Below are positions 23,536 through 36,964 of a stretch of 64,000 nucleotides of DNA, one piece after another (the first letter of the stretch is position 1; each line of letters starts with the position of its first letter). This DNA is from Quercus robur (lineage: Eukaryota > Streptophyta > Magnoliopsida > Fagales > Fagaceae), in contig NC_065535.1 in the NCBI RefSeq assembly GCF_932294415.1, forward strand, positions 94,814,862 to 94,878,861, written 5' to 3'. The notes under the pieces were generated by a model that was not told the origin of the DNA, made no database searches, and saw only the letters and a program-made list of their open reading frames with translations. Made by a program: the position numbers and the translations under genes.

Positions 23536-26500
23536 AAAAGTTATTAGGTATAACAAAATGAAGTATTATAGAAGCCTACTTCAATTATTATAACATTATT
23601 ATAAAATATATGCATCTTTCTTGTAAATCTCATAACTGTGTGAGATGTGGGATGGGCCTATAAACATCTCTTCTCTTCCTGATTGGGTCTCTTCTTTGGG
23701 CTCTAAAGATGGTTTTGAATCCTCTCTTTTTTTCTTTTTCTTTTTTCTTTTTTTCTTTTTTTCTCTTAGTTAATATAATCCTTATTTATCCAACCAAAAA
23801 AAAAAACAAGGTCTATAGTTTTAGAAAAATGGGTTGGGTTAACTAGCCGAAAATACAAAAATCTTGAGGCCTATTGACCAAGCTCATGAGCAGCTAAATT
23901 TGCCACCATACATTTTAACATATGTTTGAAACGGAGGAAGATGAGAAAGATCATCCAGCCCCCCTATCCCTTTCCTCTTCTCTCCTTCCATTATCTCCCA
24001 TCATCCAAACATAAGGTTAGAGAAGTCATAGGAAGCAAAATCCTTCCTAAGCTCCTTGACATTAATGATTGAAAGAATATTCAGCTTTACCAAAAGGCAG
24101 TGCAATACAAATTGGACCACATGTTATATAACATTTTCCCTATTGATGCCTACATGTTCCTTTTGCCATGGTTCTCATCGAGCCAGTAAGTATGCAATGG
24201 TTCTTATGAAAGGAAATGATAGAGAGTTAGGAGAGACAGAGAGAAATGCACCTGAACAAGTTGGAGGACAAGTTGTCCCAGTGCTAAGAATTCTTGCTCA
24301 ACTGGAAGAGGATCATGTGAGTGTGTGTCTGTATATTAATACGTGTATGTTGAGGAAGAGAGTAAGCTTAATTGGGAATTCCGTCCAGGAAAAATCAATA
24401 ATATAGGTTGAGAATGCTTTCGATGTCTTCTAATCAAATTTAACCCATATAGATGTATCAATGTGGAAACTTGGCGTAGTCACTAGTCACCTCTGAGTCC
24501 ACCCTTTTCCATGTAATTTAAAGGGTAGACAACAAAACAGAAGGGTATATTTACCATAACAATAAGTCTAGTACATGAGGAATGAGCACAAAAAATCTTT
24601 TAAAATTAATAAGGTGAGATGTTGTGACTGGTATACATTACAATAAAATTAATTTTTAATATATAAGTTGATGTTTACTCTAAATTGATAATTACGTTTT
24701 ATCATCAAGTTAAGATAATAATTGGTTTTTGGTGTAAGCAAAATTCCAACCATGGTCATTTATTCAATGATAAGAGACTTTATAATTTTTTTTATAAATA
24801 TGATAGATTTTTTTACAAACTTTACTAATTGAGTCAATTAAAATCAAATTAAAATGATGTTAGTAGTAGATCATGTAAATGTGATATTGCATCACTAATA
24901 ATTTACCTCTTCAGGAAAAATTATCTTATGAGACGGTCTTACAAGACATCTCTCTCACAATATATGTAAATTCCACAAATTGTGAGAGATATCTTATTAG
25001 ACTGTGTAGATCTCACACATATTGTGAAAAAGATGTTTCATAAAACAGTCTAATGAGATATCTTCTCTGCCAATAGGTTGTGAAAAATATTTGTAAATGT
25101 TCGCCTTTTTGACATTTCTCTATGTCATTGAAAGCTCCAAAGCACACTAGAAGGTCCAATGCATTTCCTAGTGAGAAAAACAAATTCCTTGTCATGTTTT
25201 GCAGCAATTCTAGCTTTTGGGAGGTAATTGTGAGAGAATTTAATATCCATGAACCGTTTTGATTTTGAGGGTATTGAAAAGAACGCGCACGTGAAATTCA
25301 AATGTGTTTTTCATGTCCCCATAATCATAGGGCCAACGAGAAAGACACCTCCTAAAATCTATAATAACTTAGTTTGTATAAATTGGCGTATTTTATTGGC
25401 TTCATCTATATGAAGACAGCTTCCCAAAAAAATCTATATGAAAAATGACAATGCACAAGGAATTCATGTCGGGCAATTCAAGAATGCCCCTGATATATAT
25501 AAATTTTAAAATGGAATGAACTTTAAAAATATAATTGTACTTTTACACAATAACTAAATAAGCTGTTATAAACTGATAAAAACAAACCCATTCAAGAGCA
25601 CACAAGATAACCAAAGTGACAAATGATACCTAGTTAATTCCCTTTTTTTTTTTCTTTTTTGATAGGGCCTAGTTAATTCCATTGAAAATTAAGATTGTTA
25701 CAATGGCAATTACAGAAATTCTACCTATAGTTGGAATGCCTATTGCATATATTACACTTGCCCAAAAAAATATGGCCTATCATTTTCAATCACCATAAGC
25801 AAAAGGTTGAAAATTGACCCAGTGTCTTGAAGGATCACAAGCCAACTTAGCTTGGTCTAAATCAAGCTGAAGAGGGAAAAAAAAAACCATTAACAAATAA
25901 ATAGTAAATAAATAAATAAATAAAAACTGGTAAGATCATCTAATCATTATGTTCTGTAGCCCACTCTATAACAATACACAATCAGCTAGGAAATTAAGAT
26001 GCCTCATGAAAGTTTCGTTCCAGTCATGAAAAGGGCATGTGATAGTAGAGATTTAAAAATAAATCCCTACAATCCTATACAAATATGTGGACCATTCATC
26101 AAGTTGCTTTCAGGCTGACCTCCCAACTTGAACTTGGATAAATGCTTAGCCAAGAATATGGACTTCAGAAGATCACCTCAAAAAGACGGAATTTTACCAG
26201 ATGTTTGGATGGAGATAGAGAAAAAGAGCATAGAATGAAAGGAAACCGATATATAGTAATGTTAGTACATTAGTCACTTTTCCCCCGACTCTCCTATCGT
26301 CTCCCTCCGCTCTATTCCAAACACACCCTTACGAATTAATCACTTGTTTTTCCTCTGATGAATGGGGAATTAATCCCTTAACCAAGGAATGAGACATTTT
26401 GGGTATTTATGAGCTCTCATTGTTTAGCCCTTATGAGAAAAATGGGCTTAGCAATTAGCATTCACTAAGAGGCTCCCAGTATCATCCATGTTTTTATCCA

Positions 26501-26864
26501 GGCCACAGCCTAGTTTCATAATAAGCCGCTGAAATTTTAAGGAGCACTTCCTACTTTGAGTTGTGGGAGGATTAAGGTAAAATTTTGGAAAAAACTTAGA
26601 TATAACTCCTTAAGATTGTATGTTAAGTTTCCTAATTAAATTTAACCATGTGTTTTGCTAACAAGCTATGTGGTTAATTGTCCTTGGCAAAAATAACACT
26701 ATTTGTGTGGCATAAAAGTCAATACAACCACACAGTTAAACTTAATTGGAAACATCTAAGGAATTGTATCAAAGTTTTGCCATCTTGTATACACACTTTT
26801 AATTGATGAGTAAACTTAAGCTTTTAACAATTCCAATGGAGTACACTCAAAAGGAGTCTCATAG
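23093..26864. other. Intergenic, no convincing gene
   Basis: Originally this was the DNA upstream of the JAZ gene. It contains a (CT)n microsatellite (about 23493-23534), T/C-rich tracts (23727-23765) and a small inverted-repeat element (24923-25061). An open frame at 24056-24406 has no feature I recognise. The 3' untranslated region of the BASS-like gene should lie at the right end. Confidence 0.5.
24923..25061. mobile_element. Small MITE with ~44-bp inverted arms
   Basis: The left arm starts ATCTTATGAGACGGTCTTA and runs to ACAATATATG; the right arm, read in reverse complement, is ATCTCATTAGACTGTTTTA to ACAATATGTG. The arms are roughly 75-80% matched. A nested smaller palindrome (CTCTCACAAT/ATTGTGAGAG) lies in the left half. 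No clear target duplication. Confidence 0.65.
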
Positions 26865-29800
26865 TCACTTATCATCAATTTTAGGACTACTTTCAGAATC
26901 TGAGGGGTTCTTGTATCTCCAAAGGAAACCCAAACTGCTACCCATCACATTCATTATCACAGCAGACACAGCTGGAGGTACCACAACCATTGGCGAGGAA
27001 AAATGGGAGGTTGCTAAAACCACACCTAAGGAAGAATTTTGCATGCCAACCTGCAAGGAAGTGTCAATCAATGAAAATTATTGATTGGTATTACCATAAG
27101 CTATTGCCATTACAGATACACTGGAGGCATTGCTTAATTACAATTTTTTTCATTAGACTTAGACATTCCATTCTGATCTTTAAAAAAAAAAACTGAAGAC
27201 TTGAAATGAAGTTTAAAAAATTGTTCCATAAAAGAACACAAGGAAAATATTGTGACATTTAAAATTATAAATCTTGAGCAGGGAACAAAAGCAAGAATTT
27301 TAAATGCAACCGGTTTGATATTCTATTGCATATACCTCAATTGATATTGATTGCCGTTGGGGTTCTTTAAACCCACAAATAGCTGCCGATATATACCTGC
27401 AGTTAAAAGCCCCATCAATTGTATGCTATCACCATTGAAGCAACCAAAGGTGGTTAACACTAACACAAATTTTACATGATAAATAATAATTTTAAGTTAT
27501 CTATATTAGCCGAATTTATGAACCTCTATGGTAGTCAAAAACACCATCTATATCTTGCATCATATATTTAATGGCAAATAAGAAATGCACATATGAAGAA
27601 AAGGATAGAGATATAACATGAATCTAATTAAACTTTGCATTTTATTGCAATGATGTTGCACTTCACAGGGATATATCGCAAGTCTAGACTATTTGGTTTT
27701 AGTAAATTGGAGTACTCAAATTCATTAAATAGTGGGTTTTTTCCTGAGACATTTTTGTACTCAATGAAACTATAGTTAACATGAACATGAAGCAAACCAT
27801 ATGTTATGCCAAGAAAACACACACACACAAAGCTCAAAAAAACTAATCAGACCTGCACTTGTTACTGACTGAAACAAATATATGCATCACTATCATATTG
27901 ACGAACGAAGTGTACATTAACAGATTAAAGTCACCAAATGAAGGGTAACACTTACCCCACAAAGAAACCAACATAATGTAATAATGCCACAGCAAGCATT
28001 ACAACCCCCAGTTCACCAGATAATATTGCTTGAGCTTGGCGTAGTGGAGAGAGATCAGATGTCAATGATGCACCAACCATTGAATTGAGCAGAACAATAT
28101 TTTCTGAAAATACACTGCCCCCCGAAAAAGCATGGTTACATGCATCAGAGGGATCACATCTAAAACGAAGTATTTTCAAGACAACTGGTTAAGTGTAAAA
28201 AACCAAAACCTGCATGCGAGTAATGATGAAGCCAAAACAGCAAAAAGTGGGGCGAAAGGTGTCACAATTTTCACAACCGCAGGAAATGCACTCTGTATAT
28301 AAGCACCTAACAGAATAGGTGCAACCACCACCTAGACAGGATGAATAAAGACCACTATGTCATCCATACATGATTTTATATAATTGAAGCTTATTTAGAT
28401 TTCAGTTCACCTGCAGGGTGCTGATGGAAAGTTTAATAGCATCTACAGGAACTAAAGTTTCTGATAGTATCTTTGTCAAGAAGGAGTCAGAAGCACTGCT
28501 CCAAGAGTAGTGCACGCTGTCACGATAATAGACAATGGAACATCCCCTCGAGCAATCAAGGTCACCTGAAACAATACACAAACAGAAGTAAATTGGAATC
28601 TCATAAAAGTGAAGACCTTGCGTTCTAGACGTAATTTATTTAACTTTCCATATCAATTAGAAATAAAATCCCCATCCATTTAACTGAATTACCAAATTAT
28701 AATGGATTCTCAATTCATTTGGCTTCAACAACACTACAATCAGTTTGTCAAGCTTCTAAGTATCTAGATCTTGAAAGCCGGGGGGGGGGGGGGGGGGGGG
28801 GGGGGCTACTACTAAAATAAAATCAAGTAATGTAGTGGATTTAAGTCTTTTAAAATGAACTTGTATCAATTATAACCATCCCAATGATTGCAAGCTATCA
28901 AAGCATCAAACTGAGCTCACCACTCTACTTGTTCGAGAAAATTGTCAGATCTTGCTCTCTAAAAGAAAGAGGTTAATTGTTCAACATAATTCCAATTTAA
29001 ATTGGGATTCGGACAAATAAGTATGGCAACTCTACCTAAGTTTCCTGCCTGGACCAGATGTTACCTATCAAATATAGACTTTAAGAAATCTATATTTGAT
29101 ACCAGCAAGGAGTGATATGTTTCAGATCGACATCATACTCAAAATATAGGAAGTTCAGAAACAATATAAACTAACTGTGGGAAAGGATATCATATTCCAC
29201 TACATAACATATGCTCAAGATTGAGCAAAAGGGGGAAAAAGTATTTTAGTTGTTTAGATATAAAAGCCACTTGAAAATACATCTTTAGTTTCCACTCTGC
29301 TTCTATTTGTAAGATACCTAGCTAAACATGCACTCCCAAGAAGAATTGACAGAGACGTGTATCCATCAAGTCAGATACATGTAAGCCCACTATAATTTGA
29401 GATCCATAATAGAAGCTTTGCTACCCTATGTTTAGAACTGTGAAGAAAAGTATTCATAAATTCAAAAAATTTTAAGATTAATATCAGTTCTATCACAGGA
29501 ATGCTTTGCCGCTTTATGACATTAATACTCGGTAAACAAATGGGATAACGATAAACATCAATTTTCCTTGTGATGCATGTGTTTGTCACAATATATAGTA
29601 TTATTTCCCCACCATCCATTGAACTTAACATTGGAAACCTACAGGAAATTAAGGACATAGAAAGGACTAGACGATCCCAAACATTTGGAACAAGCATTAG
29701 TTGGGCTAAAAGTTGAAATTGTGGTCCATACCTTAAAAGCATGGGTACAAACATCAGTAAACTTCTTCAAATGGCAAATGTTATTCCCAACGATAAAGTT

Positions 29801-30952
29801 TACAATCTTGTAGAACTCTAACAGCTTGATTTTATACTCATAATTATACAGATATCTGTATACTTCTATAGTAGCTGAAGGTGACCCTAACACAATGCCT
29901 GATGCTATGGTTTAAATTTTATTAAAAGCCCATTTGTAAAAGAATATATCTACTTGAAAATGAGCCATGAAAAATAACAAAAAACAGGTTGGTACTCTTA
30001 ATATAGATGCAGAAGACTCTTGTTGAATAAGATTATGAGGTGGGGTTAATATAGTAATCATGGAAGTTTGTGATTCTTGTATGAGTTGGAGCATGATCAA
30101 GCCTCAGGAGCTTTTGTTAAATGATAGGGAGAGCTTAAAGCCCATAATATGCATGGACAAGGGCTCTTTTGTGCCGAATCGTTTGCTAATACTACTCTCA
30201 ACCATTTGATTGGGCTATTGGCTAACAATTCACCTCCTGAAGACCTAAATTTTATTATATCTGGTGAGTGTTCTAGAGTTGTGAGACCCAGGCTTTCATT
30301 GTAGGGCCCAATGCTCTTTAAAGTACTCCATAAAGAAAATACAGGAAACAGACAACCAGCAGGTACTCAGCCTAACAGTAAATACGTTTTTTATAGTGGA
30401 AAATTGCTAATTCCACAACCATGGCAGGCCCTTTTAAAAAAAAAAAAAAAATCAATATAAAAAGACTGGCCAATATCTTTTCATCTCATGACCATTTGCC
30501 CTCTATATCTCTATCTGAACGACCAGTCTTGGAGATGTAAAGGATTTGCATTGACTTTCTTAATGAATCTATGGTTAGCTACATAACATTCCTAACTGGG
30601 AAGTAAGTCCCATAAGGGCTATCAAGTTTCTCCTGCCTCAAATTCTACCTCTTGGAATGTGCTAGAATCTAAAGAGAATGATCATTAGAAAGTAGTTAAA
30701 ACACATCTTCCTAATTAGGGCATAAATGACTCTGTAAAACAGCTTTGCATACAAATTTCAGTATATAAGTTGAGAAAAAGAACAATGTAATGGAAATAAA
30801 GGTAATCATACCACGTTGGAGGCGGTACCTCCAGGGCAACAACCAAGCAATATTAAACCAACTGAAAGAGAAGGTGAAAGCCCCAAGATTTTACTAATAG
30901 CAAATGCAGAGGCTGGCATAATTGTATACTGAGCAACACAACCGAACAATAT
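26865..30952 (-). CDS. BASS3: BASS-family sodium/metabolite cotransporter, partial with frameshift
   Basis: BASS proteins are multi-pass plastid-envelope transporters related to bile acid:sodium symporters. Exons: 30952-30812 (ILFGCVAQYTIMP through the family signature GCCPGGTASNV), 28565-28411 (VTLIARGDVPLSIIVTACTT), 28331-28210 (VVVAPILLGAY, ASSLLAC), 28114-27956 (SVFSENIVLLNSM, HYVGFFVG), 27397-27338 (YISAAICGFKEPQRQSISIE) and 27050-26865 (VGMQNSSLGVVLA to TGA). Neighbouring exon phases agree. Exon 28565-28411 is 155 bp where phase demands 156: within CTGACTCCTTCTTGAC (about 28478-28484) one base is missing, giving an immediate stop, while the following LTKILSETLVPVDA remains readable in the next frame. 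Exons for the transit peptide and first membrane segments are not visible up to 33 kb. The BASS3 assignment is from recalled family phrases and is moderately sure. Confidence 0.82.
28780..28805 (+). repeat. 26-bp poly-G run
   Basis: An uninterrupted run of G lies in the 2.2-kb intron of the BASS-like gene. Such runs are rare in AT-rich plant DNA; it may form a quadruplex or mark a difficult assembly point. Confidence 0.9.
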
Positions 30953-33047
30953 CTGAACAAAAGGTCAAAGCAACAAACTCAGAAACTGGAAAATCATATT
31001 CAAGAACAGACATCAAGCTAGTGCTTCATTAAAATCTTGACACTCCTTAAGAAATCAATGAAAGCCATCAATAAGAATATATGAGCACTTAAAAAAAATT
31101 TAATCTGATTATGCAATGATCTAAGGTTTCATTTAGATGGAGGCATTTGAAGTGATCGATTTGCATTTTGATTTTTAGTTTAAATGACAAATTTTTCTGT
31201 TGATGAAATTCACGGATGGATTTAAGCTTTACTAATATATGGATTTGAAATTTTTTGGTATAAGATTTTATTCCAAATCTATAACATCACAAGTGTTTTT
31301 GTCAGAGCAAATCCTCATAGCTCAAACACATCATATACTGTTAAAATTCATATCAAGCAATTTATACTAGTAACTATTCTTCAAGTCCTTTTTAACTTTT
31401 TTAAATGAGTAAATCCTGGGGACAAATATTTTTACAACTTGTTAAGGTGGCAAGTTGGGATTGGTGTGACACCAGTTTCACATGACTCTCCACCACTAAT
31501 ATCACTGTTATTAAGCAACAATCATAACATGTCAGCAGTAGTGGAAAATTTTGTATCACTAGACATATTTCCTTAAATGCAAATGCAGCCTTAAGGAAAA
31601 CAAGCAAAAGAGTTTAGGCATTAGTATTTATGGAACTATATGCAGAAAATATGTTGGCTGACTTATCTCCCAATTAAATATTCAATTCAATAACGTATTC
31701 CCATTTAATTAATTTCCTGAAACTGTTCAGATTAACAAAGGCTTATAGTAACAATTACAATATTCCAAAGAACGGACAGAAGTCCATGCAATGTAATGCA
31801 AAATGATACTGCGTACTATGAAATGTTGTAATTAGTTGATAATAAAATGGATTTGGTTAATGTTTACTCCTTACCCTGTTAGAGTATATATTAGTCATTA
31901 ATTTTATGAATTTATTTATAAAAGATTAAAAAAATTGTTAAAAATTTTAGTTTATTTTTTTTATTTTTTTCATAAAAAGTTTTTAAAAATATTTTATTAA
32001 TGAATGTTCTAAAATATACGTTAATAAAACCCTAATAAAAATTATATAAATAAGACAAAATGATGATGTGATGTTGCTTAAATCATAATTTATGACTTAA
32101 TAAATTTTGAAATTTTTTTTTTTAAAAACATTATTTATTTCAAAATTTGAGTTAAAATATTTTGACGAAATGGAGGGGAGAAAGAAAAAAAAAAAAAAAT
32201 TGAAAGAAACGTAGAGTTTAATTTGATTGGTAAAATATAGGGGAAGAGAAAGTAAATGAATGAAAGAGAAGAGAAGATGATGGGAAAATAAGATGTCATG
32301 TTTCATAATATTTACTTACAACAAAAAAGGTGGGAGTAAATAATTTCTCTGGTGAATTTATTTTTACGAAAAATAAATTGGAAATTTGAACAATTAATCA
32401 AAAACAAATTAAGCACAAAGACCCATAAGCCCACGTGTAAAACTCAACTTATATATGTTATATAAATTACACTTCTTTGGGGGTGGGGTGAGAAGCATGA
32501 CTCCATGATCAAACCCACGACAAAGGAGAGAAAAAGAAGAGAGGGTGCCATCGGATTGTAACTCCATTGGCTTCATAAATTTAACATTTGGATCTTGAAA
32601 AAGAATTGATATATGTATGAGTGTCTATGGGTTGAGTTTGGGCAGGTCTTTGTTCCACTTGTCACTCAATGAAATCAACTCTGACGCCTTGAGTTGGGCC
32701 GAGTACAACTATCGGATTGGTACACTTTTGATAACTATGCTATATATATCAATTTGATAAGGGGCTTAATAGGTACAATATGTTCAAACCATTTTAATTG
32801 AAATGGACTAAATTTTTTTTAAAAAAAAAATGTTATGATTATAACATTTTTACAACAAATTCTATATGATAAATTGTTATTTGTTATTATTAGTAGGCAA
32901 AAAAATAATTCTAATAGCAGATTTAAATTAAAAACCTGTAATAATCTGTTAATTAAAATTTGTTGTAAAAATATTATGAAAATGTTGTGAAATATATTCT
33001 CTAAAATTAATAATTTTGATAAGATAAAATAGTCATTCTATGATACT
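30953..33047. other. AT-rich stretch, no gene seen
   Basis: I searched this for upstream exons of the BASS-like gene (transit peptide and first helices) and saw none. It is very AT-rich after 31860, with A- and T-tracts and no recognisable repeat. A promoter for the BASS-like gene is not evident. Confidence 0.5.
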
Positions 33048-33830
33048 TGTAGGGTCAATTTTTGGGGCCCAGGCCCAGCAGGTCGGTGATTCTGGCCTAA
33101 AGAGCCCTAGACAATGAATTTGTAGAGAGCGGGTTATAGAACTAGGCCCTAACGAAGTGAGTGTTAGTTAATTTTGGGCCATGCAACGATTAAACGTAAG
33201 AATATCTCCTTCATGTCCACTGGATGCTCGGTCCGAGGAGACGTGTGGGTGCACTTCTGTTCCTGATCAAAGGCTATAGTCTTTCTCTCTCTCTTCTGTT
33301 CTTTCTTCCTCTTTTTTTGTCGATCCCTTCTTCATGGGGATTCCCTTCTCTTATATAGCCTCTTTGAGGTCATCAGAACTTTACACTTGTTGATCATCTA
33401 GACCTTCACTTGAGTGTCCGTCCCATCGGACATCTCCTCTACCTTTCTGTGAGTTGTAGTGGCCAAGGTAACACTGTTCGCCTGTCCTCTCCACATTAAT
33501 GTGGCCAGAAAAGTAGCTTCCCTGCATTTAATGCGGCAGCTGTAATCTCTCCCTTGACATCCTATACTCTCTTCCTTTTCCCGGGCTTGTGAGGCTCGTC
33601 CTTGCTACCAATATTCGTTGGAGTGATTCCTTATTGCTAGTAGGATGCATCTTTGGTCCATATTTGGCACGTCCGAGGAGACATTCCTCTTGGCACCACC
33701 TTTTAAATAAGTTTGGGCTCATAAGAGGTGGGCTGGAAGTCTTTTTGGCGCCCCACTTTCTCCTCGGACGGGGCTGGACTCTGTATGGGGCCCAAGACCC
33801 ATTGTTTGATTTGGGAACTTTACCCCTACA
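33048..33830 (+). mobile_element. Solo-LTR-like element
   Basis: A 783-bp, relatively GC-rich block starts TGTAGGG and ends CCCCTACA, matching the inverted TG...CA ends of LTRs. A TATA-like CTTATATAGCC lies near 33350 with a downstream pyrimidine-rich segment. There are no primer site, coding domain or second copy in the window, and I could not find a convincing target duplication. Open frames across it in both directions look accidental. Confidence 0.65.
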
Positions 33831-34062
33831 AGACAGATACACACTTATTTTTAATGTAAAATGACATATGAATATCTTTTTTTTTTTTTTTTTTATAACA
33901 ATGATATATGAATATCTACCTCATTTTAGTTGGTTACCTATTATATTTACACTTATTTTTAATGTATCATATATATTTTATCTATTATTAAAAAATATAT
34001 ATATATATATAATAAAGTTTTTTATATATATATAATAAAAATTCTACTTTAGAATAATTTTA

Positions 34063-34093
<31 letters not shown>

Positions 34094-34541
34094 TATAACT
34101 CATTTTTAAAAACTTCAACCTCGAATTTTGTTCCCCACAATTCACAAGACGTGCGGTGGTTATGTTATATAAAACAAAGTCAATAGAGAAGGACAGAGCA
34201 TGCCTTAGGCGGGCCCATAGCAAGACAAGTTACACTGAATTTTTTCTCTCTCTTCTTTTGTTTTGTTTTTGTTTTTTTTAATCAATATTTTTTTTCAACC
34301 ACAAATGGACAATTCGGAGACTATGACTATGGACAATACAGAGGCAGATTTCATAAAATAAAAATAAAATGACTGAAATTTCTTCTAATTTATTATGCTC
34401 CCAATTCAAACTTACAATCTTTCAATCCAAAAAAGAAAAAGAAAAAAAAGTTAAAGCAAAATAACAAAGGGAAGGGAGATCATGAAAAATAATGACACCC
34501 ATGACCCATCAAACAAAAAAAGCAAGCAACAAATGATCAAT
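33831..34541. other. Microsatellite-rich spacer
   Basis: Contains a T-tract (about 33878-33894) and TA repeats (about 33990-34008, 34025-34036 and 34072-34096). No gene seen; the right end should hold the 3' region of the first DMP copy. Confidence 0.6.
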
Positions 34542-35205
34542 TTATTTGCCCGGTGTGACGGGGTACCCAATGCCATGCCTTCTAGTTGGGAAAACCACAA
34601 ACAACATGCTGCAAATTAGGCCAACACCAACAGGCACAATGTCCAAAACCTCCTGAGCCTCATGTCCTGGCGTTGGATAAAAGCACCTCACAACATTCCT
34701 ATCTCTCAGAGCCACAGCACCAAACACAAGCACAGTTAACGCAGCATGAGCCACATCAATGAACTTTATACTGTACTTACTCAGATCAGGCAAGCCTTGA
34801 GTTTCAGTGCCGGGATAGTCAAACAGCCAAAGCCCTTTGAAAGTGGCAAGGCCATGGTAGACTTGTCCATCTGAGGCCTTGATTGTGTCTGTGAAACAAG
34901 CAAGAGAGAGCTAGGATGACTAAGAGGACGAGTGTCATGGGGCATGTGGCTGAGTCACATGTGCCGTTTTGTGTGAACACTGGTATGAGGAGTTAGAAAG
35001 CCATGAGGGTTCCTGTGGGTAAAAGGTTGGCTAAGGTGGCTGTGGTTGATAAGGTTTGGGAGATTGCTCTTTGTGAGAGAGATTGTTGGCGTTGGAGTTG
35101 GGGCTTTGGGGTGTCATCAGGATCTGTATTGGTGGTTGTGTTGGGGGTTTTGGGTGTGGACGGTGGCTTTGTGGTGGGTGTGGATCTTGGCCTAAGATTA
35201 GACAT
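34542..35205 (-). pseudogene. DMP (DUF679 membrane protein) pseudogene, copy 1
   Basis: DMP proteins are small plant membrane proteins with four transmembrane helices; some members act in gamete fusion, others in senescence. ATG 35205 opens a Pro/Thr-rich tail (MSNLRPRSTPTTKPP), then SQTLSTTATLANLLPTGTL. A TAA at 34995-34993 replaces the Gln codon expected after TLMAF. A further frame change near 34891-34902 lies between ALSCL and FTDTIKASDGQ. The C-terminal half is open: LSKYSIKFIDVAHA, FGAVALRDRNVVRCFYPTP, then RRHGIGYPVTPGK and a stop. A nonsense substitution plus an indel argues for true decay rather than sequencing error. Single-exon, as usual in the family. Copy 2 lies 3.3 kb upstream in the same orientation. 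Confidence 0.88.
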
Positions 35206-35879
35206 TTTTTGGGTTTTGGAAAAAATGGGCGAGGCTGAATGATAAAGTGGGTATTTAAGATTGAAGGTTGGATCTTGATGCGATAACAAGTGTTTTCCGC
35301 CAAGAGGAGTTTGCCACGAATGAAGATTGATCCTTACAAAAGTTAAAGCTTTGTGTACTAAATTTTTGGAAAATTTGACTAGAGGTGGTGATTTTTGTGG
35401 TGGTGGCAAGGTGGATTGTAGAAGTGAAATGAGAGTTTTTGGTGAATGATGAAGGTGGAGGAAGAGAAATGTGAGATGTGATGAAATGAGAAAGGCTATT
35501 TGGCGTTAAGGAATTAGAAGAGTGGTTACTTTCGTGACTTGAAAGGTGGCTTTTTGTGATAAGTAATGTCAGCGTGACGTTTTGTGATAAGTAATATGAT
35601 AATGATGTACATGTATATAAATTTTGCTTTTTATTTATTTATTTACAAAATTCCTTTTACATTTGAAAAAGGGAATATCCATCCTCTAATATCCCACCAG
35701 GTGTATAACCTAAATTTTCAAAAAACCCATGAATTCACAGTTAAATTCACAAGAGGGAGTTGCTGGTTTCAAGCTGATCGAGAATAAAATCACAGAGTCC
35801 AATGCGTCATTGTTTTAAAAAATATATACATTCAAGAAAATTTTGGAATCAAACAAAAATTCTAGTTATGAATTTGGAT

Positions 35880-36385
35880 ACATCATTTATGAAAGCGTCC
35901 ATGTATCGTAAGGTTTAGAGATTCGAGATTCTAGAGCTATAGCAAGTCACTAGAGTTTGGGCATAAATGATTTACTAGATTGTAAACTTCTTTCCATATA
36001 GTGGATTTCTTTAGTTTAAGTTGTAGTGGTCATTCTTTTGGATATGTGTTTTTTTATTGGTTTTTAACTTTGTTTATTTCCTTCCTTACATGCTTTATAG
36101 CTTTGGTGACTTACTAGTTTCATTGCTCCATTGTTTTTAATTGAGATCACATGATTGAATTAATTGGTGAATTGATCCACTGCATAACTGTTTTGGAGTC
36201 TAAACCGATTCTTTCAATTGGTATCAAAGTTAAATTCACTTAGTTAAGATTAAAATTCTTGAGTGAGATCCTTGACCTCATTGTTGATGAATCGTGGCCA
36301 ATCTCAATCCGTTCCGCTGCATTTTGATAGAAATAATTATGTTTATTGGCAGGTATGCATAAGAGCATTCCTAAATCTTTTATGA
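35880..36385 (+). mobile_element. Copia fragment: LTR end, primer site and gag start
   Basis: A likely LTR end ...GATTCTTTCA (to 36216) is followed by ATTGGTATCAAAG (primer site 36219-36229) and by an ATG at 36287 that opens QSVPLHFDRNNYVYWQ, the typical start of copia gag (UBN2), ending at TGA TAG near 36380. The 5' border of the LTR is not defined. Unrelated in sequence to the intact element at 13.5 kb. Confidence 0.7.
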
Positions 36386-36964
36386 TAGGATATCTATAGC
36401 ATATAAATTTGACTTTTTTTTCTTTTTCTATACAAAATTCCTTTTACATTTGAGAAAAGGGATACCATCTAATAATATCAGACAAGGTGCGTTAGAATTT
36501 AGATGGTGAATTACTATCAAATGAGTCTATTATAACAGGTCACTGTTCAAGATCATTTATACAAGTAGCTCAAGAGAAGCAGTTTATGTCATTCAATCAA
36601 TATTTGCAAGATCTTCCAATATTTGTTATATGCCTATAGCTGTTCTTAAAGAAATCAAATCCTACCACTTGTGAATGCATTAAATTTAAAAGGCACACCA
36701 TTATGTTCTACAACTTTAGTATGCACCCTAACATTGTGCCTAATTGAAAATTTGAATTGTTGCAAGAAAGCAACCATTCAAATTTCAAGGCCTAGGGATC
36801 TGTATTAAAAAAAATAAAACTCATTTGTAGGCTAAATAATATTCCCCGTGCTTAATGGCTTGCACATTAAACTCTAGGTCATAGGTCCAATATTCGAGCC
36901 ATAAGACCATTCAACTTCTCATAGAAATAGGCTAGAGATATACTATCCTGACCTAACATTAACA
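36386..36964. other. No gene seen
   Basis: AT-rich DNA between two retroelement fragments. It repeats part of the 35640-35710 text (TTTACATTTGARAAAGGGA...ATCYTCTAATA) at about 36432-36475, so a short duplication is present. No coding signal. Confidence 0.5.

Noticed and set aside
24056-24406. 116-residue open frame on the plus strand
   Set aside because: No recognisable domain, no coding-like splice context and no upstream promoter; composition looks like chance in a moderately GC-rich patch.
33528-33864. Long open frames on both strands inside the 33 kb block
   Set aside because: They lie inside a solo-LTR-like element, overlap antisense to each other and contain no domain.
35003-35303. 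Open frames opposite and beside DMP copy 1
   Set aside because: Shadows of the Pro/Thr-rich N-terminal coding sequence of the DMP pseudogene.
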